64,000 bases of DNA from DATBLE01 sp963719325. GTDB taxonomy: Bacteria; Actinomycetota; Thermoleophilia; Gaiellales; Gaiellaceae. Made by a program: the position numbers and the translations under genes. The notes under the pieces are model-generated. The model did no database searches. It was not told the DNA's origin and saw only the letters and a program-made list of their open reading frames with translations. This document shows positions 1 to 8,272 of the stretch, one piece after another. The stretch covers positions 62,001 to 126,000 of the forward strand of contig CAVRBW010000003.1 of NCBI GenBank assembly GCA_963719325.1, read 5' to 3'. How positions within the stretch are numbered: position 1 is the first letter of the stretch; each line of letters starts with the position of its first letter.

Positions 1-949
1 CGTAGCGGTCGCGCAGCGCGAGCACGAGCTCGCTCGCGTCGATTCCCTCGGGCGCGCGGATCGCCGTGACGACCGCCGAGCGGTCCTCGTCCGGCGAGAA
101 CAGCTCGAGCCCCATCGCCTTCGCGCCCTCGCGACAGGCGCGCCCGAGCCGAACGTGACGCTCGAATGCCGCATCGAGCCCCTCTTCGAGCAGGAGGCCC
201 AGAGCAACGTTCAGCGCCCGGACGAGCGAGACCGCAGGAGTAAACGCGCTGTCCAGCTTTGCCTGTCCCGCTCGCGTCTTCTCCCAGTCGAAGTAGAAGC
301 GCGGCGAGCTTCCCAGCGCCTCCCAGGCAGCAGGTGAGACCGTGACGAGCCCGAGCCCCGGCGGCGTCATCAGCGCCTTCTGCGAGCCGGAGGCAACGAC
401 GTCGAGCCCCCAGGCGTCGGTCTCGACCGGTACCGCACCGAGGCTGGAGACACCGTCGACGACGACGATCGCGCCGGCTGCCTTCGCGGCCGCGGCGAGC
501 GCCTGGATGTCGGCGACGACACCCGTCGACGTTTCCGAATGCGTCAGGAAGACCACCTTCGCGCCTCCGAGCTCGGCCAAGCGCCCGCTCAGGTCATCCG
601 CGCTCGGCGTCTCACCCCAGGTGTAGGCCAGAGCGTCCACCTCACAGCCGTACGCCGCGGCGAGCTTCTGCCAGCGCTCGCCGAAGTTTCCCGCCGAGAC
701 GACCACGACGCGATCAGCGGCCGAGCAGAGGTTCGCCACAGCCGACTCCATCGCGCCCGTCCCCGAAGACGTGAAGAGGAGGACGTCGCCGGTGGTGCGG
801 CACACGGTCGCGAGGCGCTCGAGGCACTCGCCGAAGACGGCGCGGTAGTCGGGGCCGCGGTGATGGACGACCGGCTCGGCAAGCGCCGCCAGCACCTCCG
901 GCGGCACCGGGGTCGGTCCCGGGGTGAACAGGTACCGCTTCTCGGCCAT
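1..949 (-). CDS. Class V aminotransferase (alanine-glyoxylate / serine-pyruvate type), 3' end off the window
   Basis: PLP-dependent transaminase of the AGAT/serine-pyruvate family; probable substrates are a small amino donor (Ser or Ala) and glyoxylate or pyruvate, in the cytosol. 316 residues are visible and the C-terminus lies left of base 1. The start ATG at 949-947 gives MAEKRYLFTPGPTPVPPEV, the typical family opening. The SSGTGAME phosphate-binding loop follows, and SGSQKAL carries the PLP lysine at residue 191. Family members are 360-390 residues, so about 50-70 are missing. It is divergent from the ABC exporter at 1085. Phosphoserine aminotransferase is a less likely alternative. Confidence 0.85.
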   Translation of the reverse strand, partial: MAEKRYLFTPGPTPVPPEVLAALAEPVVHHRGPDYRAVFGECLERLATVCRTTGDVLLFTSSGTGAMESAVANLCSAADRVVVVSAGNFGERWQKLAAAYGCEVDALAYTWGETPSADDLSGRLAELGGAKVVFLTHSETSTGVVADIQALAAAAKAAGAIVVVDGVSSLGAVPVETDAWGLDVVASGSQKALMTPPGLGLVTVSPAAWEALGSSPRFYFDWEKTRAGQAKLDSAFTPAVSLVRALNVALGLLLEEGLDAAFERHVRLGRACREGAKAMGLELFSPDEDRSAVVTAIRAPEGIDASELVLALRDRY

Positions 950-1065
950 TTGCGCCTGAGCCTAGCGATCACGATGGCCGGGCACACGGTCAGTCGCGCC
1001 TCGCGACTACCACGGTGACGCAGACGGCGACCGGAGCTAACCACCTCGACACCAAAAACCTTGTA

Positions 1066-1071
1066 TAGGGT
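1066..1071 (+). promoter_or_regulatory. Putative -10 box (TAGGGT) for the ABC exporter operon
   Basis: A TANNNT hexamer lies 13 bases before the ATG at 1085, inside a TTGTATAGGGT stretch that stands out in otherwise GC-rich sequence. No convincing -35 is seen. It predicts a transcript with a very short leader. Confidence 0.3.
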
Positions 1072-1084
1072 GAAGCGTCGTCAG

Positions 1085-1822
1085 ATGAACGCCAACGGAG
1101 CAGTCGTAGTCGCCACCGACGTCGCTCGCCGCTACGGGGAGGGCGACACGGCTGTCGACGCCCTTCGAGGGGTCTCACTCGACGTCACGCGCGGCAATCT
1201 GACGACGGTGATGGGGCCGTCCGGCTCCGGCAAGTCGACGTTGATGCACATCCTCGCCGGGCTCGATCGGCCGACCTCCGGCAAGGTCGCGATCGACGGC
1301 ACGGAAATCACCACGCTGGGCGACACCGACCTGACGAAGCTCAGGCGCACCCACATCGGCTTCATCTTCCAGTTCTTCAACCTGCTGCCGATGCTCTCCG
1401 CCGAGGAGAACATCACGCTCCCGCTCACCATCGCGGGCGAGAAGACAGACGACGAGTGGATGGAGCAGCTGCTCGGGAACCTCGGCCTGAAGGATCGCCG
1501 GAAGCACCGGCCATCCGAGCTCTCCGGCGGCCAGCAGCAGCGCGTCGCGATCGCCCGCGCGCTGGTCTCGAAGCCGACGGTCGTCTTCGCCGACGAGCCG
1601 ACCGGGAACCTCGACTCCAAGACGGGTGGCGAGATCCTGGAGCTCCTCCGCCACGCGGTGGAGTCCACCGGGCAGACGACCGTGATGGTCACGCACGACG
1701 CGCGCTCCGCGTCGATCGCGGACCGCATCCTCTTCCTCGCCGACGGAAACATCGTCAAGGAGCTCCCCCGCTCCCAGCCGCACGACGTAATCTCGGCGAT
1801 GGAGGAGATCTCAAACCAGTGA
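1085..1822 (+). CDS. ABC transporter ATPase, MacB/LolD type
   Basis: ATP-hydrolysing subunit of a type VII (MacB/FtsX-like) ABC system; it works with the permease encoded immediately downstream to move or extract a substrate at the membrane. 245 residues. Walker A GPSGSGKS is near residues 44-51, the signature LSGGQ near 146-150, Walker B VVFADEP near 165-172 and the H-loop His near 204. FQFFNLLPMLSAEEN is the Q-loop region typical of this family. A TTG 24 bases upstream is possible, but the MNANG start is preferred. The stop overlaps the next GTG by 4 bases (GTGA), so the two genes are translationally coupled. The substrate cannot be read from the sequence. Confidence 0.93.
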   Translation: MNANGAVVVATDVARRYGEGDTAVDALRGVSLDVTRGNLTTVMGPSGSGKSTLMHILAGLDRPTSGKVAIDGTEITTLGDTDLTKLRRTHIGFIFQFFNLLPMLSAEENITLPLTIAGEKTDDEWMEQLLGNLGLKDRRKHRPSELSGGQQQRVAIARALVSKPTVVFADEPTGNLDSKTGGEILELLRHAVESTGQTTVMVTHDARSASIADRILFLADGNIVKELPRSQPHDVISAMEEISNQ

Positions 1823-4374
1823 TTCGCTTCGCGCTGAAGGGCCTCGGAACGCGAAAGCTGCGAACCGGGCTCACGGCGATCGCCATCGTCCTCGGGGTCG
1901 CGATGGTGACCGGCACGTACATCCTCACCGACTCGATCAAGGACGCCTTCGGCGGCATCTTCAACGAGATCTACAGCGGCACCGACGCGACGATCACGGG
2001 AAAGGCCGCATTCGACCTCTCGAACCAGTCGAGCACGACCGAGCCCCCGTTCGCCGAGTCGCTGCTCGTTCGCGTTCGTAAGCTGCCGGATGTCGCAGAC
2101 GCCGTCGGCGGCGTGGGCGGCGAGGCGCACCTGATCGGCCCGAACGGCAAGGTGATCGCGTTCGGCGGCGCGCCGAACCTCGGTTTCAGCGTCGATCCCA
2201 CGCGACCCTCCTTCAACACGCTGACTCTGACCAAGGGCTCGTGGCCGAAGGCGAACGAGGTGGTCATCGACCGGTCGACGGCGGACAAGAAGGATCTCTC
2301 GGTCGGCCAGACGATCGGCGTCCAGGCGAATGGTCCTGTCGAACGAATGCGCATCTCCGGCTTGGTCAAGTTCGGCGGCGCCACCAGCCTTGGCGGAGCG
2401 ACGCTTGCCGGGTTCGACCTCCCCACTTCGCAGGCCCTGTTCCAGAAGAAGGGCCAGCTCGACCAGATCAGGGCGAAGGCGAAGGGCGGTGTCGCGCCCG
2501 ACGCTCTCGCCCGGGAGATCCGCGCGATCCTGCCGGCCGGGACTCAGGTTCGGACCGGCGAGGCGCAAGCGCGCGAGGACGCGAAGGACACGGAGAGCTT
2601 CCTCAACTTCCTGCAGGACTTCCTTCTGGCGTTCGGCGGGATCGCCCTCTTCGTCGGGAGCTTCGTGATCGCGAACTCGCTGTCGATCACGATCGCGCAG
2701 CGCACCCGAGAACTGGCCACGCTCCGTACGCTCGGCGCCTCGCGCCGTCAGGTGATGGGCTCGATCGTCGTCGAGGCGCTCGTGATGGGGATCGTCTCCT
2801 CAGTGGTCGGGATCTTCCTCGGCCTGGGTCTCGGCATCGGCCTGTTCAAGCTCTTCGACGCTGTCGGGTTCACGCTCCCGAACAACGGCCTCGTCCTGCA
2901 CACGCGCACCGTCGTCGTCGCGCTGCTCGTCGGGATTCTCGTCACCTTGCTTGCCAGCCTGCGGCCGGCGCTGCGGGCGACGCGCGTGGCGCCGATCGCG
3001 GCTGTTCGCGAGGGCGCGACCCTGCCCGAGTCGCGCTTCGCGCACTTCCGCACGCTTGCCTCGGGGCTGCTCGCGATCCTGGGCTTTGCCGCGCTCGCAT
3101 ACGGCCTGTTCGGCAACGGTCTCGGCACGACCAAGGTGCTCGTGTACATGGGCCTCGGCACGGTGCTGATCTTCTTCGGCGTCGCCCTCCTCTCGGCGAG
3201 GATCGCTCGCCCCCTCGCGCAGCTGCTCGGCTGGCCAGCGACGAGAATCGGAGGCGCGGCCGGCAAGCTCGCGCGAGACAACGCCCGCCGAAACCCCCAG
3301 CGGACCGCATCCACTGCGTCTGCGCTGATGATCGGGCTCGCACTCGTCACGCTCGTCTCCGTGCTCGCCGCCGGGATCACGAAGAGCTTCCGCGGAGCGG
3401 TGAACGACCTCTGGATCAGCGGCTATGCGATCACGGCGGAGAACAACTTCTCGCCGATCCCGATCGCGGCGGGCAACGCCGCGGCGAAGACACCGGGCGT
3501 ATTCGCGTACGCCAACGTGCGGGGCGGCGACGCCCTCGTCTTCAACAAGGTGATCCAGGCGACCGCAGTCAACCCGCAGGCATCGCAGATCTTCAACCTG
3601 AAGTGGAAGCAGGGCTCGAATCGCGTCCTGGCGACGCTCGGGCACAACGGCGCCTTCGTCACCGACTCGTATGCGAAGAAGCACGATCTCACGGTCGGCT
3701 CGCCGCTGACCCTGACCTCGGCACGCGGAACCATGCTTGCGCTGGAGGTGCGCGGCATCTTCAAGCCGCCGACGGGCGGCTCGCCGTTCGGTTCCGTGAC
3801 GATCTCCAACGCGTCCTGGGATCGAATCTACGACCAGCCGCAGAACATCTACTCGTTCGTGCGGATGCGCGGTGGTGAGACCGACGCGAACAAGGTCGCG
3901 CTCGACCGCCAGCTCGCGGCTTACCCGAACGCCAAGGTGCAGACGAAGGGCGAGTTCATCGACAACCAGATCGGAGGCCTGACCGCGGTCCTGAACGTGC
4001 TCTACGTCCTCCTGGCCCTCTCCGTCGTCGTCAGCCTGTTCGGGATCGTGAACACGCTCGTCCTGACCGTGTTCGAGCGGACGAGGGAGCTCGGCATGCT
4101 GCGCGCAGTCGGCATGACGCGCAGGCAAGTGCGACGGATGATCCGACACGAGAGCGTGATCACCTCGCTGATCGGCGGCGTGCTCGGGATCATCCTCGGG
4201 ATCGTGCTCGGTGTGCTCCTCGTCGCCCGGGTCGACTTCATCGTCTTCACGCTGCCGATCGGCCAGCTGATCGGGTTCGCGATCGCCGCGATCGCCGTCG
4301 GGATCATCGCGGCGATCTTCCCGGCTCGGCGGGCCGCGCGGCTGAACGTGCTGCAGGCCCTTCAGTACGAGTGA
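1819..4374 (+). CDS. FtsX-like ABC transporter permease, two-domain (851 aa)
   Basis: Membrane partner of the preceding ATPase. It starts with GTG in a GTGA overlap and opens with MIRFALKGLGTRKLRTGLT and a first membrane segment. Next come a MacB-type periplasmic domain (about 50-240), a three-segment FtsX core with the RTRELATLRTLGAS coupling motif, a second TM1-plus-extracellular unit (about 480-700), and a second FtsX core containing RTRELGMLRAVGMTR. The protein is therefore an internal duplication, fused as in many actinobacterial permeases. It converges on a small membrane gene, with only 4 bases between the stops. Role: export or lipoprotein handling, not resolvable further. Confidence 0.9.
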   Translation: MIRFALKGLGTRKLRTGLTAIAIVLGVAMVTGTYILTDSIKDAFGGIFNEIYSGTDATITGKAAFDLSNQSSTTEPPFAESLLVRVRKLPDVADAVGGVGGEAHLIGPNGKVIAFGGAPNLGFSVDPTRPSFNTLTLTKGSWPKANEVVIDRSTADKKDLSVGQTIGVQANGPVERMRISGLVKFGGATSLGGATLAGFDLPTSQALFQKKGQLDQIRAKAKGGVAPDALAREIRAILPAGTQVRTGEAQAREDAKDTESFLNFLQDFLLAFGGIALFVGSFVIANSLSITIAQRTRELATLRTLGASRRQVMGSIVVEALVMGIVSSVVGIFLGLGLGIGLFKLFDAVGFTLPNNGLVLHTRTVVVALLVGILVTLLASLRPALRATRVAPIAAVREGATLPESRFAHFRTLASGLLAILGFAALAYGLFGNGLGTTKVLVYMGLGTVLIFFGVALLSARIARPLAQLLGWPATRIGGAAGKLARDNARRNPQRTASTASALMIGLALVTLVSVLAAGITKSFRGAVNDLWISGYAITAENNFSPIPIAAGNAAAKTPGVFAYANVRGGDALVFNKVIQATAVNPQASQIFNLKWKQGSNRVLATLGHNGAFVTDSYAKKHDLTVGSPLTLTSARGTMLALEVRGIFKPPTGGSPFGSVTISNASWDRIYDQPQNIYSFVRMRGGETDANKVALDRQLAAYPNAKVQTKGEFIDNQIGGLTAVLNVLYVLLALSVVVSLFGIVNTLVLTVFERTRELGMLRAVGMTRRQVRRMIRHESVITSLIGGVLGIILGIVLGVLLVARVDFIVFTLPIGQLIGFAIAAIAVGIIAAIFPARRAARLNVLQALQYE

Positions 4375-4378
4375 GCAG

Positions 4379-4540
4379 CTAGGCGAGGGCCTGCGCGAGA
4401 AACACGAGCCCGACGATCAGCGCCACCACGACCGCGATCGCGGTCAGCACGCCGAAATGGAGGTATACGGGAACGGTGTCCTCGCGTCCGCGCCCGACCA
4501 GACGCCAGATGTTGTGGCTCGGTTCCTCGACTCTCGCCAT
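4379..4540 (-). CDS. Small single-pass membrane protein (53 aa)
   Basis: MARVEEPSHNIWRLVGRGRE begins a 53-residue protein ending in one hydrophobic helix (about residues 30-51). The function is not recognised. The gene sits between the exporter permease (convergent, 4 bases apart) and the AlgH-like gene (divergent, starting 60 bases away). The start ATG at 4540 is the only good one in frame; a longer reading upstream would run through the AlgH coding strand. No second membrane segment or catalytic motif is visible. Confidence 0.6.
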   Translation of the reverse strand: MARVEEPSHNIWRLVGRGREDTVPVYLHFGVLTAIAVVVALIVGLVFLAQALA

Positions 4541-4600
4541 AGGAGCCCGGGTCCCCTCAGCGGCGAGTGGCAAACCTCGCCATGGAGAGAATACGAGCGT

Positions 4601-5146
4601 ATGGACTCCCTGAAAGGCCAGTTGCTGCTCGCCTCTCCGTCGTTGTTCGACCCGAACTTCCGGCGGGCGGTCGTGCTGGTCACCGAGCACAACGACGAAG
4701 GCGCAACAGGTCTCGTGCTGAACCGCCTTTCGGAGACGCCGGTCGCCGACGCCGTCCCCGACCTGGCGCCGCTCGTCGCCGACGAGGAGCGCGTCTACGT
4801 CGGTGGTCCGGTACAGCAATCCGCAGTACTGGTGCTCGCAGAGTTCGAGGATCCCGACGACGCGGCGGCGATCGTTGTCGACAACGTCGGATTCGTCGCC
4901 GGCGACGAGGATTTCGAGCTGCTCTCCGCCGCGACGCGCCGCGCTCGCGTCTTCGCCGGGTACGCCGGCTGGGGCGCGGGCCAGCTCGAAGCCGAGCTCG
5001 AGCAGTCGTCCTGGATCGTCGAGGACCCGCTCGCACCCGACCTCTTTCCGGAGCCCGAGGCCGACCTGTGGGGTTCGGTGCTCCGCCGCAAGGGCGGCAT
5101 CTATCGCGTCGTCGCGCTGATGCCCGAGGACCCCTCCCTGAACTGA
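4601..5146 (+). CDS. YqgE/AlgH family protein (UPF0301)
   Basis: 181-residue protein of the UPF0301/AlgH family, whose biochemical role is not settled. It opens MDSLKGQLLLASPSLFDPNF, followed by RAVVLVTEHNDEGATGLVLNR, the conserved family core. The motifs GGPV and FAGYAGWGAGQLEAEL (about 120-135) and the C-terminal W-x-V-x-R pattern are present. Length is normal for the family (about 180-190). A GGAGAG tract lies about 11 bases before the ATG at 4601; an in-frame ATG further upstream lacks this. It may be followed by its own short leader before the anti-sigma gene. Confidence 0.9.
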   Translation: MDSLKGQLLLASPSLFDPNFRRAVVLVTEHNDEGATGLVLNRLSETPVADAVPDLAPLVADEERVYVGGPVQQSAVLVLAEFEDPDDAAAIVVDNVGFVAGDEDFELLSAATRRARVFAGYAGWGAGQLEAELEQSSWIVEDPLAPDLFPEPEADLWGSVLRRKGGIYRVVALMPEDPSLN

Positions 5147-5203
5147 CGGCGTTTGGGATAACCGGCCCGAGGGGATGGAAGATGCTGCCGTTTCCAGGTT
5201 TTT

Positions 5204-5602
5204 ATGTGTGCCGCCCTCGCCCAGCCCAGTCGCGTCCAACTGCTCGACCTGACGAATGGGCTGATCGACATTCGAGAGCTCGTCCGGACTGCGGCAACCG
5301 CCGCCGGGCTACCGCCGGGACGAGTGGCCGAGGTCGTGCTCGCTGCCCACGAGGTGGCCATGAACGCCATTACCCACGGGCGCGGGCGGGGTGCCGTGCG
5401 GGTGTGGCACGACGGAGACGAGCTCGTGTGCGAGGTGGAAGACCGCGGGCCCGGCATCGCCGACCCCGACACGGGAGTGCTCGCCCCGAATCCCGCGGAG
5501 CCGCGGGGTCGCGGCCTCTGGATCGCGCGGAAGCTGTGCGAATCGGTGGAGATCGAGGCGGCCGACCCCGGCGCCCGCGTGCGCCTCCACGTCAGCCTCT
5601 AG
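5204..5602 (+). CDS. RsbW-like anti-sigma factor / HATPase_c_2 serine kinase
   Basis: 132-residue GHKL ATPase-fold protein of the anti-sigma regulatory factor type, which usually binds a sigma factor or phosphorylates an STAS antagonist. The N box is EVAMNAITHG (about 47-57), the G1 box EDRGPGI (about 83-89) and the G2 box GRGLWIARKLC (about 103-113). No partner anti-anti-sigma or sigma gene is adjacent, so it is an orphan of the stress-signalling type. The convergent decarboxylase gene overlaps its end by 4 bases. ATG at 5204 is used; no clear ribosome site precedes it. Confidence 0.85.
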   Translation: MCAALAQPSRVQLLDLTNGLIDIRELVRTAATAAGLPPGRVAEVVLAAHEVAMNAITHGRGRGAVRVWHDGDELVCEVEDRGPGIADPDTGVLAPNPAEPRGRGLWIARKLCESVEIEAADPGARVRLHVSL

Positions 5603-6960
5603 AAGACGGCTCGGGCAAACGCCGCCACCGTCCGGTCGACGTCTTCGTCGCTCGTCGACCAGTTGCTGACGGAGATGCGGATCGCCTGCCTGCCCTGCCA
5701 GGTCGTGCCGCTCATCCACGCCTCCCCACTCTCCTGCACGGCCCGCAGGACGGCCGCCGTTCGCCCGTCGTCCTCGAAACGCAGAAGCACCTGGTTGAGG
5801 ACGACGTCGTTCAGGATCTCTGCGCCGGGAAGCGCACCGAGTTCCTTCGCGAACCGGCTCGCGTGGTCGCAGCAGCGCTCGATCAGCTCCGCGATCCCTC
5901 GGCGACCGAGCGACTTGATCGCGGCGTAGACGGCGAATCCTCGTGCACGGCGAGAGAACTCCGGCGTCCAGTCGACCTGGTCGCGGGCCGCGCCGGGCTC
6001 CGCCTGGATCAGGTATTCGGCCGTCGTCGTCATCGCCGCGCGGTGCGCTTCCGAGTGTGCACAAAACGCAATACCGGAGTCGTACGGGACGTTCAGCCAC
6101 TTGTGGCCGTCGACGGCCCACGAATCGGCGCGTTCCGACCCTGCAGCGAGATGAGCGAACCGCGGACTCGCGGCCGCCCAGAGCCCGAAAGCGCCGTCCA
6201 CGTGCAGCCACGCACCCGCCTCCGCCGCGGCGTCCGCGATCGCCTCGAGCGGGTCGAAGGCGCCGGTGTTCACCTCACCCGCCTGAGCACAGACGATCGT
6301 AGGCCCTCCCCCTTCGAGCGCCTGCCGCACTCGGTCCGCCTGCATTCGCCCCTGGTCGTCTGCCGCGACCTCGACGATCGAGGCGGTACCGAGACCGATG
6401 AAGCGAACCGCGCGATTGATCGTCGCGTGCCGCTTGGCTCCGGCGACGACGCGAATGGGAGGCGCGCCCGTGAGTCCGTCGCGCTCCACGTCCCAGCCGA
6501 CCGCCGCAAGCACGTGGTGGCGTGCGGCCGCCAGCGCGGTCACGTGCGCCAGCTGCGTCCCGGTGACGAAGGCGACCGAGGCGTGTGCCGGCAGTCCCAG
6601 CAGCTCCGCCACCCATGCTCCTGCAACCTCCTCGACGACCGAGGCGGCCGGCCCGCCGACGTAGAGGCCCGCGTTCTGGTCCCAGGCGGTCGCGAGCCAG
6701 TCGGCTGCCAGCGCAGCCGGCAGCGAGCCGCCGATCACGAATCCGAAGTACCTCCCGCTCGACATCGCCACGGCAGCGTCCCCTCCCGCCGCCGCCAGCT
6801 CGGCGACGACCTCGCCCGGATCGAGCCCTGCCTCCGGGAGCCCACCGCCGAGCCGGGCCCGCAGCTCCTCGAGCTCGACCGCCGGAAAGACGGGGCGCTC
6901 GGGCAGCGACTCCAGGAAGTCGGCGGCAAGATCGGCCGTCTGGTGAAGAAGATCTCGCAC
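5599..6960 (-). CDS. PLP-dependent decarboxylase (aromatic-L-amino-acid decarboxylase family)
   Basis: 453-residue group II decarboxylase; it removes CO2 from an amino acid with PLP. The fold landmarks are GRYFGFVIGGSLPAAL (about 69-84), HVDGAFGL, and VDGHKWLNVPYD with the Schiff-base lysine at residue 287. The C-terminal ISVSNWSTSDEDVD matches the family end. The start ATG at 6960 lies 10 bases after the amidase stop, making this the last gene of the SDR-cupin-ThDP-amidase operon. The substrate (Trp, Tyr, Phe, or a non-proteinogenic acid) cannot be assigned. Confidence 0.88.
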   Translation of the reverse strand: MRDLLHQTADLAADFLESLPERPVFPAVELEELRARLGGGLPEAGLDPGEVVAELAAAGGDAAVAMSSGRYFGFVIGGSLPAALAADWLATAWDQNAGLYVGGPAASVVEEVAGAWVAELLGLPAHASVAFVTGTQLAHVTALAAARHHVLAAVGWDVERDGLTGAPPIRVVAGAKRHATINRAVRFIGLGTASIVEVAADDQGRMQADRVRQALEGGGPTIVCAQAGEVNTGAFDPLEAIADAAAEAGAWLHVDGAFGLWAAASPRFAHLAAGSERADSWAVDGHKWLNVPYDSGIAFCAHSEAHRAAMTTTAEYLIQAEPGAARDQVDWTPEFSRRARGFAVYAAIKSLGRRGIAELIERCCDHASRFAKELGALPGAEILNDVVLNQVLLRFEDDGRTAAVLRAVQESGEAWMSGTTWQGRQAIRISVSNWSTSDEDVDRTVAAFARAVF

Positions 6961-6970
6961 CGGCGCAACG

Positions 6971-8272
6971 CTACCGAGCGTCCGTCAGCCTGCGGGCGAC
7001 CCGCAGCAAGGTCGCCTCGTCGAACCGCCGGCCGACCAGCTGGACGCCGATCGGCAGGCCCTCCGCGCTCCGCGCAAACGGAACGCTGATCGCAGGCGAG
7101 CCGGTCAGGTCGAACGGGATCGTCGCTCGCATCGTGGTACGCGGATGGTGCGCAGCGCCGTCGACGACGAGCTCCTCGAGCTCGTGCGGATGCGCCGGCG
7201 TCGGCGCGGTCTGGCAGACCACGACGTCGTAGCGCGAGAACAGGTCCTCGACGCGACGGCGCAGCGCCTGCACCTCCGCTTCGGCGGCGAGGAACTCGCC
7301 CAGGCTCTGCGCCCGGACCTCCAGGCGGCGGCGCATCAGCGGGTGCAGCTCGTCGCGCCGTTCGCCGACCAGCTCGTCGAAGTACGCGCCGCTCTCGGCA
7401 CCGTAGATCGCCATCGTCAGCGCATTGCAATCGAGTTGCCCGAGCCAGGGCAGCTCGACCGGCTCGGCGCCGAGCGCCTCGGCCGCTTCTTCGACGACGG
7501 TCACGACCTCCGACGAGACCGGTCCGAACGCGGACGCCGTCCAGCCTATGCGCGGTCGCGAGCCGGGCTCGGGCGCTCGCGCGTCGACGGCTTCCGGATC
7601 GCGTCCGTCCGGCCCTGCGAGGACCGAGAGCACGAGCTCGGCGTCACGCACGCTCCGCGTCAGCGAGCCGACGTGCCAGTACCGCAGCAGGGTCTCCGGC
7701 CAGTGTCCGGTCAGCGGAATCCGGCCGTGCGTAGGCTTGAACCCGACGACGCCGCAGTAATGAGCTGGCAGGCGGATCGAGCCGCCGAGGTCGCTGCCCA
7801 GGCCGAGCGCGCTCATCCCGCTCGCGACCGCAGCGGCCTCGCCCCCGCTCGAGCCGCCGGCGGTGCGCTGGGCGTCGTGTGGGTTGACCGTCCGACCGAA
7901 GACGAGGTTCGCCGTTTCCCACCACAGGGCGAACTCGGGCGTGTTCGTCTTCCCGATCGGGACAGCGCCGGCACCGACGAGGCGGGCGACGGCGGTCGCG
8001 TCCTCCGCGGGGACGTGGTCGGCGAACAGGCGCGAGCCGCGTGTCGTCCGCACGCCCGCCGTGTCGAAGGTGTCCTTGATCGTGAACGGCACGCCGTGCA
8101 GGGGACCCGCAGGAGCCCGCGCAGCCCGATCTTCGGCGTCGTCGAAGACCGTGACGATCGCGTTCAGCTTCGGATTGAGCTCCTCGACGCGCGCGACACG
8201 CTCGCGTACCGCCTCCACCGCTGTGAGCTCGCCGGCGCGAATCCGCGCGGCGAGCTCGGTCGCGTCGATCAT
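6971..8272 (-). CDS. Amidase (amidase signature family)
   Basis: 433-residue amide hydrolase. The Ser-cisSer-Lys triad is visible: Lys66 in VPFTIKD, Ser141 in GGSSGG and nucleophile Ser165 in SDLGGSIR. Length and motifs fit stand-alone amidases rather than GatA, which is encoded separately at 20.6-22.1 kb. The start overlaps the preceding ThDP-enzyme stop by 4 bases (ATGA), so it is translationally coupled to that gene. The operon suggests a catabolic or tailoring role on an amide intermediate; the substrate is unknown. Confidence 0.92.
   Translation of the reverse strand: MIDATELAARIRAGELTAVEAVRERVARVEELNPKLNAIVTVFDDAEDRAARAPAGPLHGVPFTIKDTFDTAGVRTTRGSRLFADHVPAEDATAVARLVGAGAVPIGKTNTPEFALWWETANLVFGRTVNPHDAQRTAGGSSGGEAAAVASGMSALGLGSDLGGSIRLPAHYCGVVGFKPTHGRIPLTGHWPETLLRYWHVGSLTRSVRDAELVLSVLAGPDGRDPEAVDARAPEPGSRPRIGWTASAFGPVSSEVVTVVEEAAEALGAEPVELPWLGQLDCNALTMAIYGAESGAYFDELVGERRDELHPLMRRRLEVRAQSLGEFLAAEAEVQALRRRVEDLFSRYDVVVCQTAPTPAHPHELEELVVDGAAHHPRTTMRATIPFDLTGSPAISVPFARSAEGLPIGVQLVGRRFDEATLLRVARRLTDAR

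Noticed and set aside
1132..2568. Long minus-strand open frames opposite the ABC exporter, and many similar antisense frames throughout
   Set aside because: They are Arg/Pro/Ala-rich shadow frames expected in very GC-rich coding DNA and match no protein family.
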